DNA from: JACVRW01 sp963765135
GTDB taxonomy: Bacteria > Actinomycetota > Thermoleophilia > Solirubrobacterales > Thermoleophilaceae
Assembly (NCBI GenBank): GCA_963765135.1
Contig: CAVXUX010000007.1
Span: 1-64,000, forward strand
Length of the DNA: 64,000 nucleotides
Direction of reading: 5' to 3'
In this document: positions 1-9,141 of the stretch, one piece after another
Layout of the letters: each line of letters begins with the position of its first letter
Numbering within the stretch: position 1 is the first letter of the stretch
The notes under the pieces: generated by a model
Databases searched by the model: none
Told to the model about the DNA's origin: nothing
What the model saw: the letters and a program-made list of their open reading frames with translations, nothing else
Position numbers and translations under genes: made by a program

Positions 1-740
1 TTAATCAGGGTGAGCGCTTTTCCTTGCTCGTCCCTAAAAATCTCGACGCCCTTGAACTTACCTGCATGGGCGATCACCGGCTCCGAACCGACGAAGAACG
101 GCGTCATCACCACCTGGTCGCCGACCACAAAGTAGTTGATGATGGCGTGGTGCCCGTCGAGCTGCCAGCCCCAAGGCTCCTTCCCTGAAGGCGATCCCAT
201 CACGGTCAACCAATAGAGCCACTCACCATACTCTGCGAAGTTGTTGTTGTTCAGTTCGCCCAGGGTATGGTTCAGCCGCATGATGTCGCGCGTCAGTTGC
301 AATCCTTTGGCGCTGAGCGATGCGCGCATCAAGCCGATCGCGGCCTCGCGCTGCGCTTCACTCATCTCCTTGAAGCTGACGCCCTGCGGCAATAAAAGTG
401 CTGGTTCATCCACTTGCGCCACTCCGAATCGTCCACGGAAAACACGGTCTTCGCCCGCAAATCGGCACTCAGAGACGCCAGGAAAGCGTCGGCGGCCTTG
501 CGGACGGGTTCAGTCGAAACTCCTGTCGAACGAATTGGAAACAACCCTGGTACCACGACGCCGCTCGTCGTCATTCCCTTGAACGGCTCCGCCAGACCTT
601 GGGTTCAGCGTCCACCGACATCTTTCGGTAGCGCTCCACGCGTTCACCCGCCGGTAACTGCGAGCGCATCGTCATGTCGCGCCACAGAAATCCGAGAACA
701 ATCAACAACCCGGAACTAGGAGGGTACGCGTTTTCATCAT
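1..740 (-). CDS. DUF3500 family protein, C-terminus off the window, frame broken
   Basis: The minus strand encodes DUF3500-like sequence in several frames. One frame near 574-382 reads AEPFKGMTTSGVVVPGLF and then FLASLS...WRKWMNQHFYCR. The next frame, from about 380 to the window edge, reads GVSFKEMSEAQREAAIGL, then RDIMRLNHTLGELNNNNF and WGWQLDGHHAIINYFVVGDQ. DUF3500 proteins are secreted or cytosolic proteins of unknown function common in Acidobacteria. The ATG at 740 with a short hydrophobic stretch (LLIVLGFLWRDM in a shifted frame) is the likely start. At least three single-base shifts are needed (near 705, 595 and 381). The family call is fairly firm from the conserved blocks. Whether it is a pseudogene or an error-ridden read cannot be decided here. 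Confidence 0.7.
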
Positions 741-790
741 GAACTCCGTAGTCTTGTGCAATCGGTGCGAATCTTCTGTTGCGAACTCGG

Positions 791-833
791 TTCCCCTCGC
801 CCCAGCGCGGGAGAGGGGTTGGGGGTGAGGGGA
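791..833. repeat. REP-like GC-rich hairpin, copy 1
   Basis: This 42-nt intergenic element consists of a CCCTCGCCCC half and a GGGAGAGGGG / GGGGTGAGGGG half that can fold on themselves. A near-identical copy lies at 16954-16995, and both are preceded by a TCGGTTCCCC context. It sits just downstream of the yceI gene. It resembles the short extragenic palindromes scattered through acidobacterial and proteobacterial genomes. No coding potential. Confidence 0.6.
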
Positions 834-902
834 TTCGATTGATGAATCAAGGCCAGCCACAGAAGGACCCCATCGCGCTGATACCAGTTCTTCCAGCGGA
901 AG

Positions 903-1532
903 TTATTTCGAGCTCCCGCCACTCGTTGTGGGCGCCGCCGGAACTTTTTTCACCAGTTCCAGATCGATGACGATCGCCACCTCGTCACTCACGGCAACAC
1001 CGCCAGTTTCCACAGCCCGGTTCCAGGTCAGGCCGAATTCGCTGCGGTTGATCTTGGTCGCCGCCGAGGCGCCCATCTTGATGTTCCCGCGCTGGTCCTT
1101 GATCTGATTGGTCAACCCCTCGACGTCAAGGATCACCGGTTTGGTTACCCCGTGCAGCGTTAGATCGCCAGACACCTTGAATTTGCCCTCTGCCTGCCGG
1201 GTTACGGATGTCGACTTGAAGGTAATCGTCGGGAATTTGGCCACTTCGAAGAAGTCGGCGCTCTTGAGGTGATCGTCCCGTCGTTCGTTGCGCGTATCGA
1301 TCGTGGTTGTGTCGATGACGGCTTCGACAGTCGACTTGCTGATATCCTTCTCATCCATTTGAATCGCACCCGTCACTTTGCGAAACTCACCCCGCACTGT
1401 CGCAATCATCAGGTGGCGAACGGAAAAGTGGGCGCCCGAATGTGCTGTGTCAATCTCCCAGGTTGAAACTTGGGCAGCCGCGGGAACCGTGCCAAGCATC
1501 ATCACAATGGCAATCATGCAGTAGCGAAACAT
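903..1532 (-). CDS. YceI family periplasmic lipid-binding-like protein
   Basis: This 209-residue protein starts with a Sec signal peptide (MFRYCMIAIVMMLGTVPAAAQ) followed by a full YceI lipocalin-like barrel. Family blocks are visible: WEIDTAHSGAHFSVRHLM, then GxF, DDHLKSADFFEVAKFPTITF, GDLTLHGVTKPV and FGLTWN. YceI proteins bind isoprenoid-type lipids in the periplasm, and some are induced by stress. The ATG at 1532 is chosen over an upstream in-frame start because GGAGGA lies 7 nt before it. The gene is intact and ends in a Ser/Gly-rich tail. It has no same-strand partner close enough to call an operon. The substrate is unknown. Confidence 0.9.
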   Translation of the reverse strand: MFRYCMIAIVMMLGTVPAAAQVSTWEIDTAHSGAHFSVRHLMIATVRGEFRKVTGAIQMDEKDISKSTVEAVIDTTTIDTRNERRDDHLKSADFFEVAKFPTITFKSTSVTRQAEGKFKVSGDLTLHGVTKPVILDVEGLTNQIKDQRGNIKMGASAATKINRSEFGLTWNRAVETGGVAVSDEVAIVIDLELVKKVPAAPTTSGGSSK

Positions 1533-1813
1533 AGGATTCCTCCATTCAGAGTTTTTCCAAGCCAGGGTCAATCCGCGTCAACACACCTGCATGTCAGCAT
1601 GGTAACTTTACGATACACTCAAGGTTCCAGTTACATACTATCTGGTTTGCCCTCGAGGCCAGTTGCCGACTCGAAACAATTTAGTCTAGAACGACCGCAG
1701 GCATTCGTCCACGTGCTAACTGGTTGATCGCGCAGGAGCCCTGCTTTCTCAGCTGTCGGCTGGGACTCGTTGTGAAGAGGAGCAGAGGACCCAGGAAGGA
1801 TTAGAACTTCGTG

Positions 1814-4330
1814 CTACTCGTGACGAAGCGCTCGCATGGGGTCAAGGCGGGAGGCACGCCAGGCAGGAATGAAAGCCGCTGTGAGTGACGCAGCGAGAAG
1901 TGTTGCGATGCTAAGGACAAAGACAGACCGGTCGAGTGCCTTGATTCCAAAAAGTTGGCTCTCGACATATCGGCCGCAGAGAACACCACCAATGGCGCCT
2001 ACAGCGATTCCAACAAGAATCACCAAAAGCATCTCGCGCACCACCAGCAGAATTACGTTGCCTGCCTGGGCACCCAGCGCCAGACGGATTCCGATCTCCC
2101 GCGTCCGTCTCATGACGACAAAAGCCAGGACGCCGTGGAGTCCAACCACGGCAAGCAAAGTCGCCAGCAGTGCCAGGCCCACCGACAGAAACGAAAGCAT
2201 GCGTTCATTCGAAATGCGCATATTGAGCTGGTCGTTCAGTGTTCGCATGTCGGAGATAACCAGATTTGGATCCACATGCTGGACCTGCTCCCGGAGGAGC
2301 GGCGAGATTTTTCGTGGATCGCCCTGAATTCGCACGTGGACATTAATCGAACTGATGTTACGAGCGCGGGTATCCATGGCGACGAAAATCTGGCGTGGAA
2401 TGCTTCCCCGCACGTCGTCGTATCGGGTATCGGCGAAGACACCGACAATCTCGAAGTCGGGTGGTCGATTGATTCCCTGTGCCAACATTCGCCCGATTGG
2501 ATTGGCGCCGCCAAAGTATTCCCGGGCCAACGCTTCGTTTACCAGGCAAACCTTGCGCGACCCTCCCCAGTCTCTCCAGCTTAAATCGCGGCCTGCCTTG
2601 ATCGGGATGCCCAGTGCTTCGAAGTACCCTGGTGTGATGGCATTGAAGAAACTCCAGGGGTCGTTCCCGTCTTTAGCAACAAAGCCAGGAATGGTGATAC
2701 TGCTGTCCCAGCGGCCGCCCGTCAGCAGGCGGTTTCTATTCGCGCCGACCGCTTTGACTCCGGGCACCGCAGCCAAGCTCTCCATCAGCAGCCGGAAGAC
2801 CTGAATCTTCCGCGCTTCGTCGTAAACGGTGGCTGGGCGCAAGCCAAACATGAACACGTTCTCGGTGTTGAATCCGAGGTCGACGTTCTGTAAATTCTGT
2901 AGCGTACGCGCGAAGAGACCCGCCCCGAGCAGCAGCAAACACGACAGTCCCACCTGCAAGGCAACGAACGCCTTGCGCAACCGCACATGCTCGTGGCTTC
3001 CGCCAATGGCACCCGATCCTTCCTTCAGCGTCGCGCCCGGCGAGACGCGCGAGCCTCGCAACGCCGGTATCAACCCAAAGAGGAGCGCTGTAAGTGCAGT
3101 AACTCCGGTTGTGAAGACCAGCACCCGCGTATCGGGCGATGCCGACAGAGACATGTTGGCAGGATCGAACGGCAACAATCTGACGAGGACTCTCGCCAGC
3201 CAGAAGCTGAGAAGCAACCCCGCGGCTCCGCCGATCACCGCCAGAGTGAGGCTTTCAACAAAGAGCTGACGAACCAATTGAGCGCGACTGGCTCCCAATG
3301 CTCCACGGATGGCGATTTCCTTTTGTCGTGCGGCTGCCCGGGCGAGCAGAAGGTTCGCGACATTCGTACAAGCAATCAACAGCACCACTCCGACCAGCCA
3401 CTGCAACACGACGAGCGGACGCTCGAATCGGGAGCGTAGAGACGACTGGCCGCCGCTGGCAGGGATGAGTGTGAAGTCTTGCTGCAAGAACCGTTCCCTG
3501 GCCTTCGGAAACTCCTGGAAGTAGGTTCCCTTCAGTTCTTCCTCTTGACGCTGGCGGTACAGCACTTTCATGGCAGCTTGTGCCGCCCCAATCGTCACGC
3601 CAGGTTTAAGCCGGCCAAACAGGTAGAACCAGGCCAGTCGCTCATCGTCGAGTCCATCCCAAGTCGGTGTGATGGTCGGCTTCATCATGACGGGCACCCA
3701 CAGGTTCGTTGGAATTCCCACGTCTGTCCCTTCGAATTCCGGGGCGGTCACACCAATGACGGTGAAGGGAGAGCCGTTCAAGCGAATGGTCGAATCCACG
3801 ATGTCCTGCCTGCCTTCGAAGCGGTTCCTCCAGAAGTTGTACTGCAACACGGCGAGTGGATGCCCGTTGCGCAGCTTGTCGTCCTCCGGCGTGAGCAGTC
3901 GGCCCAGATGGGAACGAACGCCAAGAACCTGAAAATAATTTCCGGCGACAAGGGCCACTCTCACCATCTCATTGCGCGTGTCGCCCACAAGGCTGACTTG
4001 TTCAATACGCTGCCCGGTCAGGCCCGAAAAGACCGTGTTCTGGTTCTGGAGCGCCAAAAAGAGTGGATAAGAAAACGTATGCCGACCATCGCCGTCGTTT
4101 TCACCAAAGCGACCACCCAACAACCGCAGTTGCACGAGCTCACGCGGGTTCGCTACGGGAAGGAGCCGCAACAAAATCTGGTCGACAAGCGTGAAGATTG
4201 CCGAATTCGCGCCAATGCCAAGAGCCAGGGACAAGATGGCTGCCAGCGCGAATCCCGGATTTGAGCGGAGCTGCCGCACGCCGTAGGTGAAGTCCTTCCA
4301 AATAGCGGCTGCGAAAGTAAGGTGGTTCAT
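1814..4330 (-). CDS. ADOP family ABC transporter permease (MacB/FtsX type), copy 1
   Basis: This 838-residue protein has the layout of the acidobacterial duplicated orphan permeases. An N-terminal helix carries NPGFALAAILSLALGIGANS, followed by a MacB-type periplasmic domain. An FtsX-like helix block comes around residues 305-390 (LLIACTNVANLLLARAAARQ). After a second periplasmic domain, a final FtsX block (EIGIRLALGAQ) ends in the family-typical PMRALRHE. No ATPase lies next to it, hence orphan permease. Members probably take part in efflux or lipoprotein transport, but the substrate is unknown. The frame is intact over 2.5 kb, useful evidence that this part of the sequence is locally accurate. 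A second copy of identical length lies upstream at 4484-6994. Confidence 0.93.
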   Translation of the reverse strand: MNHLTFAAAIWKDFTYGVRQLRSNPGFALAAILSLALGIGANSAIFTLVDQILLRLLPVANPRELVQLRLLGGRFGENDGDGRHTFSYPLFLALQNQNTVFSGLTGQRIEQVSLVGDTRNEMVRVALVAGNYFQVLGVRSHLGRLLTPEDDKLRNGHPLAVLQYNFWRNRFEGRQDIVDSTIRLNGSPFTVIGVTAPEFEGTDVGIPTNLWVPVMMKPTITPTWDGLDDERLAWFYLFGRLKPGVTIGAAQAAMKVLYRQRQEEELKGTYFQEFPKARERFLQQDFTLIPASGGQSSLRSRFERPLVVLQWLVGVVLLIACTNVANLLLARAAARQKEIAIRGALGASRAQLVRQLFVESLTLAVIGGAAGLLLSFWLARVLVRLLPFDPANMSLSASPDTRVLVFTTGVTALTALLFGLIPALRGSRVSPGATLKEGSGAIGGSHEHVRLRKAFVALQVGLSCLLLLGAGLFARTLQNLQNVDLGFNTENVFMFGLRPATVYDEARKIQVFRLLMESLAAVPGVKAVGANRNRLLTGGRWDSSITIPGFVAKDGNDPWSFFNAITPGYFEALGIPIKAGRDLSWRDWGGSRKVCLVNEALAREYFGGANPIGRMLAQGINRPPDFEIVGVFADTRYDDVRGSIPRQIFVAMDTRARNISSINVHVRIQGDPRKISPLLREQVQHVDPNLVISDMRTLNDQLNMRISNERMLSFLSVGLALLATLLAVVGLHGVLAFVVMRRTREIGIRLALGAQAGNVILLVVREMLLVILVGIAVGAIGGVLCGRYVESQLFGIKALDRSVFVLSIATLLAASLTAAFIPAWRASRLDPMRALRHE

Positions 4331-4389
4331 GGGGTCGGTTGTTCGTAGCGCAACATCGGCCTTGGAAGGGAAGTTATGAAAAATTCAAT

Positions 4390-4421
4390 GGTAGGGACGC
4401 GGAGCGCACCGCGTCCCTACC
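4390..4421. repeat. Perfect 13-bp hairpin between the two ADOP genes
   Basis: GGTAGGGACGCGG (4390-4402) and its exact complement CCGCGTCCCTACC (4409-4421) flank a 6-nt loop, AGCGCA. There is no T-run on either side, so it is not a classical intrinsic terminator. It looks like a REP/MITE-type palindrome, and may also act as a transcript-stabilising stem between the two same-strand permease genes. Confidence 0.7.
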
Positions 4422-4483
4422 GGAGGTGGAACCCCCTCTTGATCTCCCCTTGTGCGCTCTGGAAGGGGGAGACTCGCCGACCC

Positions 4484-6994
4484 TCATTCATCCCGCAGCG
4501 CCACCATAGGCTCCACAGCGGCCGCGCGACGGGCAGGCAAGAAGCTTGAAGCCAGAGCTACCATCGAGAGCAATGCCATCGCCGCGATCATCGAAATCGG
4601 ATCGTGCGGCTTCAAGCCAAACAGCAGCGTGGTCGCAGTTCGCCCTGCCCAGAATGCGAGCACAGCACCAATTCCGAGCCCCACCACCAGCAACAGAATG
4701 GCTTCCCGCAGCACCAGCCGGATCACTCGACCACGATCTGCACCCAAGGCGATGCGTACGCCGATCTCTTTTCGGCGCCGCGCCACCATGTACGAGATCA
4801 CGCCGTAGAGACCGAGGGTCGCGAGCAATCCTGCCAGGAATCCGAAGCCTCCTGACAGCGTCGCCATCAGCCGTTCGCGTAGCAGCGACTCTTCCAATTG
4901 TTTCGACATCGGTCGGAACTCAATCCCAATGGTTGAATTGACCTGGGCTACGGCCGCCCTGACGTGGCCCATTACCTCACCCACAGAGCCGGTAATCCGC
5001 AAAACAAAGGTTGCTCCCGCTCCCGGATCGTCATTCTGGGCGATGGGGAAAAAGCCGATGGGCAGAAAATCCTCCCGCAGTTGGTAGTATTTGGTGTTCT
5101 TCACCAAACCGACAATCTGGAATAGGGGTTCTTGCTTACCCTTCTCGACTTCACGACGAAAGGTGCGGCCCACCGGGTTGGCCCCGTTGAAGAACTTCGC
5201 CGCGAACAATTCGTTGACGATCGCCACTTGCGGTGAAGCGAGAGTGTCACCCTCGTTGAATTCGCGGCCGGCAATTACAGGTGTACCCATGGTCTTGAAA
5301 TAGCCGGGGCCCACGCGGTTGAAATAGGATTCCTTGCCGCTGCCTCCCGCAACCGCGCCGTCCGGTCCGATATTGTTGTTCCAACCGCTGCCACTGATAG
5401 GGGTAAAGTTCACCTGGGCCACCGACAAGACACCTAGCTGCGTAGACAACCGATCCTGCAGGTCACGGTAGACCACCGGCAGCTGCTGTTTGGAATAGCC
5501 GGGCCGCCGAAGATCGAGACTCACTGCGAGGATGCCTTCGGGCCGGAAGCCCGCGTCGACAGCCAGCAGGTTTCGCAAGCTGCGAACAAACAGCAGCGCG
5601 CCCACAAGCAGCACGAGCGACAAGGCTACCTGCGTCGCCACCAGAGCCCGCCGCAAGCTGAAGCGCTCGCGGCCCGCGGTTGTACCGCGTCCTCCGCCGC
5701 GAATCACAGCCGCCGGAGCCAGATGTGTGGCCCGCATTGCAGGCACCAGGCCGAAAAGTAGACAGGTAATCACCGCCAAAGCAGCGGTGAAGCCAAGCAC
5801 CCTGGCGTCCACGCCAAGACCCACAAAGGTTGGGCTATTGGTAGTGCTAAAGAAAGCAATGATGCCACGGCTCAGCACCTGAGCGAGCCCGGCGCCGAGC
5901 GCTGCGCCGAGCAACGCTAGGAGCAAACTTTCCGCGAGAAGTTGGCGCACCAATCGCCCGCGCGAAGCCCCCATGGCCAGCCGCACTGCGATTTCACGTT
6001 CGCGCACACTGGCCCGCGCCAGCAGCAAGTTGGCAAGATTGGCGCATGCAATCAGAAGCACCAGTCCCGTGGTTGCCATTAACAGCCAAAGCGGCCTTTC
6101 GTATTGGCGGCGCAGACCGGAAATTCCGGTGCCTCCTTCCGTTACAGCAAGCTTGTTCGCCAAATATCGCTTGGCCGTGTCGGGAAGATAGGTAGGCGGT
6201 AAAGTGGCTTCCATGATTCCGGGGGCAAGGGTCTGAAAATGTGCGTTGGCGCGTTCCACGGTCCAGCCGGGCTTCAGACGCCCCAAGATCGCGAGCCACC
6301 ACGCGGCTGGCAAGGGTCTTCTGCCCTTCTTGTCCTCCGCGATCAACTGATCAGCGCAGAGCGGAACGGCTACGTCGAAAGCTCTTCCAACCTCCACGCC
6401 AAAAAAGGGTGCCGGTGTAACGCCGATCACTGGAAGCGCATACCCGTCGAGATTGAGCGTTCGGCCCAGCACGCCCCGGTCGCCACCAAATTCTCGTTGC
6501 CAGAATCCGTAGCTGAGCACTACTGCCGGCTCGCCGCAGGACTGACTATCGTCCTGCGCCGTAAACAATCGGCCCAGCGCGGGTTGCACCCCCAGATGGC
6601 GAAAGAACTCTCCACTGACATACAGACCTTCGGCGTAGCGCGCCTCTCCCCCGGCGGCGAGATTGAACCGCGTCGCACTCCAGGCGAGCACACCCGAAAA
6701 TACCTGTTGTCGGGCCTGAATCTGTTCCCATTGTCCATAGGTGAAGCGGGAATTTCGGGTGGAGAACCAACCGGACCGCTGTGAAGCTGTAGGGAAGTCA
6801 ATGGCCACCAGTTCCTGTGGATTCTGAACCGGCAGCGTCCGCAGGCGGACGGCGTCAATCAGCTGGAAGATTGCGCTATTGGCCCCAATTCCGAGTGCCA
6901 ACGACAAAACGGCGACCAAAGTGAAGCCAGGACTCTGCTTCAGCTGCCTGGCCCCATAACGCAAGTCCTGCAGAAACGATTCTATCCAGTTCAT
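4484..6994 (-). CDS. ADOP family ABC transporter permease (MacB/FtsX type), copy 2
   Basis: This is a second orphan permease, also 838 codons if the GTG at 7000 is used. The ATG at 6994 is preferred because GGAG sits 5 nt before it. The N-terminal block QSPGFTLVAVLSLALGIGAN and the FtsX helices (LLIACANLANLLLARASVRE, EIGVRIALGADR) match copy 1 in order and spacing. The periplasmic domains differ strongly from copy 1, so this is an old duplication or a family pair, not a recent tandem copy. The C-terminus again ends in a PMVALRDE-type tail. The frame is intact. Substrate and partner ATPase are unknown. A 770-bp leader region lies upstream, and no PadR-type regulator, often found next to such permeases, is visible. 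Confidence 0.93.
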   Translation of the reverse strand: MNWIESFLQDLRYGARQLKQSPGFTLVAVLSLALGIGANSAIFQLIDAVRLRTLPVQNPQELVAIDFPTASQRSGWFSTRNSRFTYGQWEQIQARQQVFSGVLAWSATRFNLAAGGEARYAEGLYVSGEFFRHLGVQPALGRLFTAQDDSQSCGEPAVVLSYGFWQREFGGDRGVLGRTLNLDGYALPVIGVTPAPFFGVEVGRAFDVAVPLCADQLIAEDKKGRRPLPAAWWLAILGRLKPGWTVERANAHFQTLAPGIMEATLPPTYLPDTAKRYLANKLAVTEGGTGISGLRRQYERPLWLLMATTGLVLLIACANLANLLLARASVREREIAVRLAMGASRGRLVRQLLAESLLLALLGAALGAGLAQVLSRGIIAFFSTTNSPTFVGLGVDARVLGFTAALAVITCLLFGLVPAMRATHLAPAAVIRGGGRGTTAGRERFSLRRALVATQVALSLVLLVGALLFVRSLRNLLAVDAGFRPEGILAVSLDLRRPGYSKQQLPVVYRDLQDRLSTQLGVLSVAQVNFTPISGSGWNNNIGPDGAVAGGSGKESYFNRVGPGYFKTMGTPVIAGREFNEGDTLASPQVAIVNELFAAKFFNGANPVGRTFRREVEKGKQEPLFQIVGLVKNTKYYQLREDFLPIGFFPIAQNDDPGAGATFVLRITGSVGEVMGHVRAAVAQVNSTIGIEFRPMSKQLEESLLRERLMATLSGGFGFLAGLLATLGLYGVISYMVARRRKEIGVRIALGADRGRVIRLVLREAILLLVVGLGIGAVLAFWAGRTATTLLFGLKPHDPISMIAAMALLSMVALASSFLPARRAAAVEPMVALRDE

Positions 6995-7764
6995 CTTCAC
7001 TCCGGACTCTGCGGTTCAGCATCGTGAACAACAAAAATAACTCGTCGCTTCTTGGGAGAGTCTTTCAGTCGGTTCGGGATACGGGACACCGCAGTCCATG
7101 GAACCCTCAGTGGTCCCTCTGAAGGCTGTCCTTCGAGTGTTTTCTCCGAAGAAGAAACCGAGGACGACCAAACCGAAGATTTTTCACGGAACGTAGCGTG
7201 GCAACCCGGCATAAACGATTTCCTTGCTGTGAAAGGTTCGTATCTCAATCCCGAGGTCGTCGCTTCACATCGTTCCCCTTGCACGGAAGGGAACTACTGA
7301 GGGGTTGAACGAGGTTCCCAAATGTGAATTTGAGCGTGTCCGGGCCGTTCACTTTCAACTCAACACTTCTCTGTGGGTTAGACGGTGCTGACGGGAAAAA
7401 GTTAGGAAAAAATCGGGTAGGCGGTGCTGCTGGCTATTTCGGCGGACGGTCGTCCGACCGGGTCGAGACTTACATCAAGGTCATTCCTGCTAGGAGTCCG
7501 TAGAAGGTTCTTTGCTCACCCCGGTATCTTCAAGACGTGAAATTCCCTATTAGTCAAATCGGGCGGCACCGCGCCTAGCATTGTGGTGCAGGCTTCTAGC
7601 CTGCGGAAAAGATCAGCGATGACGTGCAGAGGCCGGATCGTTTCATGCACGTCATTCCGGCGAAAGAACGTCACCCCGGCGGACAGTAAGCCGGGGCCGG
7701 GATCCACGATCATCGATGGATCGTGGACCCCGGCTTTCGCCGGGGTGACGATACCTTTCTTCTG
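6995..7764. other. Intergenic region with large imperfect inverted repeat
   Basis: This stretch of about 770 bases lies between the second ADOP start and the LamG-like gene. Open frames in it have no recognisable family or codon pattern. It should hold the ADOP promoter. The only strong structure is the inverted repeat at 7670-7749. Confidence 0.5.
7670..7749. repeat. Long inverted repeat (dispersed CCCGGCTTTCGCCGGGGTGAC type)
   Basis: The arms begin GTCACCCCGGCG at 7670 and end CGCCGGGGTGAC at 7749. They continue inwards through AAGCCGGGG / CCCCGGCTT and GATCCACGATCATC / GATCGTGGA. The left arm carries a short insertion. The sequence belongs to a class of dispersed intergenic palindromes found in many Gram-negative genomes. 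It lies just beyond the stop of the LamG-like gene and could serve as its transcript end. Confidence 0.7.
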
Positions 7765-8724
7765 CTAGCGCTTGAGGCTCGAGAGCAAGGATGGTTGCCG
7801 GCGCAGAAGGCCAATTTCTTCCAGAGTGAGTGCCCGGTTGAAGAGAGCGAACTCATCCATCAGTCCAATGTAGCTCACCGCGACGTAAATGCCCGCCTTG
7901 TCCAAATCCCAGTCCATCGAGATCGGATAGTCTTTCTTGATCTCTCCCATCAGTTTTCCATCGATGTACAAAGCAGCGCTTGCATCATTCTTGCTGGTGT
8001 CGAAGTTGCGCCATACAAGAGCGACATGGTGCCAGTCGCCGACCTTGAAACCTGGCTTGTCCACCCAAACCATAGGCGAGAACGCCTCCCGAGATTCCTT
8101 GATGGGTGCCCTACCCTCAGGGACAGCCGGGAACGTTCCCATGCGCAGATTACGATTCGGTTTGGCGTCGTTGAAGTCGAACCAAATGCCTCCGTTGCCG
8201 GCTCCCTTCTGAGTGATCTGCACAGGGTCGCAGAAGCCGGTCTTAAGCTGAGTATCAGGGTCGTGGTTCACCCACATCGATAGCGCTCCGCTCCAGCCCC
8301 CCTTCTTGTAGGCGATGTTTCCTTTTGCCGGAAAAAAGATCCGGCCGTTGTCGGGCAGAACATCAACCGCCTCCAGCGCGCCGCCGAAGATGCCCTTGCC
8401 CGGTGCGATGCGGAAGGCCTTCTCGGGAAATCCCTTTTCGAAGACGAACGCACCTTTTTCCGTCTTGTGATTGGAACGAGTGGACAAGGTGAGTTCTCCC
8501 CCGCCGAAATCCCCTCTCACTGCCGTGTCGAACGAAGCATAGAAAGTGACGGATTTTAGAAGATCGGCGGCGGCACTGACCGATGGATTTGGCAATGCAG
8601 CCATGAGCAGGACTCCAAGTGTGAAGAAAGTGGGGGATTGAATCGTTCTCAACGGTATCAACCTCGTGGCAACTGAACGCTTAATGCTCTGAATTCTCTC
8701 ACAAGTTACGTGGAGTGCCTCCAA
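7765..8724 (-). CDS. Secreted LamG / concanavalin-A-like lectin domain protein
   Basis: This 319-residue open frame has a hydrophobic export signal around residues 33-51 (FTLGVLLMAALPNPSVSAAA). It is followed by a LamG-like jelly-roll domain. Typical marks are VTFYASFDTAVRGDF, GALSMWVNHDP, the DWHHVALVW block, AALYIDGKL and the closing YIGLMDEFALFNRALTLEEI. Such domains bind carbohydrate or act as accessory modules of secreted enzymes. No catalytic domain is present. The first 30 residues are probably not translated, and a start nearer the signal peptide is likely, but no clear ribosome site decides it. The gene stands alone. Confidence 0.8.
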   Translation of the reverse strand: MEALHVTCERIQSIKRSVATRLIPLRTIQSPTFFTLGVLLMAALPNPSVSAAADLLKSVTFYASFDTAVRGDFGGGELTLSTRSNHKTEKGAFVFEKGFPEKAFRIAPGKGIFGGALEAVDVLPDNGRIFFPAKGNIAYKKGGWSGALSMWVNHDPDTQLKTGFCDPVQITQKGAGNGGIWFDFNDAKPNRNLRMGTFPAVPEGRAPIKESREAFSPMVWVDKPGFKVGDWHHVALVWRNFDTSKNDASAALYIDGKLMGEIKKDYPISMDWDLDKAGIYVAVSYIGLMDEFALFNRALTLEEIGLLRRQPSLLSSLKR

Positions 8725-9141
8725 AACTCCTCAAGACTAAAGAGAATGAGGGCTCAGTGAGTAAGATCGCTAGTGTGCAGACATCCTCCAGGCTGATCCC
8801 CGGCTCGAATTTTGAGCGCCCCATCGTGTAAAAAGTCCCACGCTTTTTCCCGTCCAAGTCGTTCGTCGAACCGTTAGACACCCTAACCGATTGAACCCCA
8901 AAAACCTTTCCAATTGGGGAGCGGAATGGCGCGACAGATGCACTGTATTCTGGTCAATCGAAATTCTGAAGCTTCGTCTGCCCTGCCCTGTGGCTGAGCT
9001 TCTATAAATCCAAATGGTGTAAACAGTTGCCGTGTCGGAGAGCAGGAACCACATCGGCGGACCTAGAAGGAATTGTAGTCAAATTTCAAAATTGTCCTCG
9101 GCAAAATAGCGGTTCTTTTGCTGACTGTGGAGGAAAAGATC
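8725..9141. other. Intergenic region, divergent promoters expected
   Basis: This stretch of about 417 bases separates the minus-strand LamG-like gene from the plus-strand barrel-like gene. I see no conserved coding signal, tRNA or strong repeat in it. It should hold promoters for both flanking genes. Confidence 0.4.

Noticed and set aside
6997..7284. 95-residue open frame upstream of the second ADOP gene
   Set aside because: No ribosome site, no family pattern, and it overlaps the expected promoter region.
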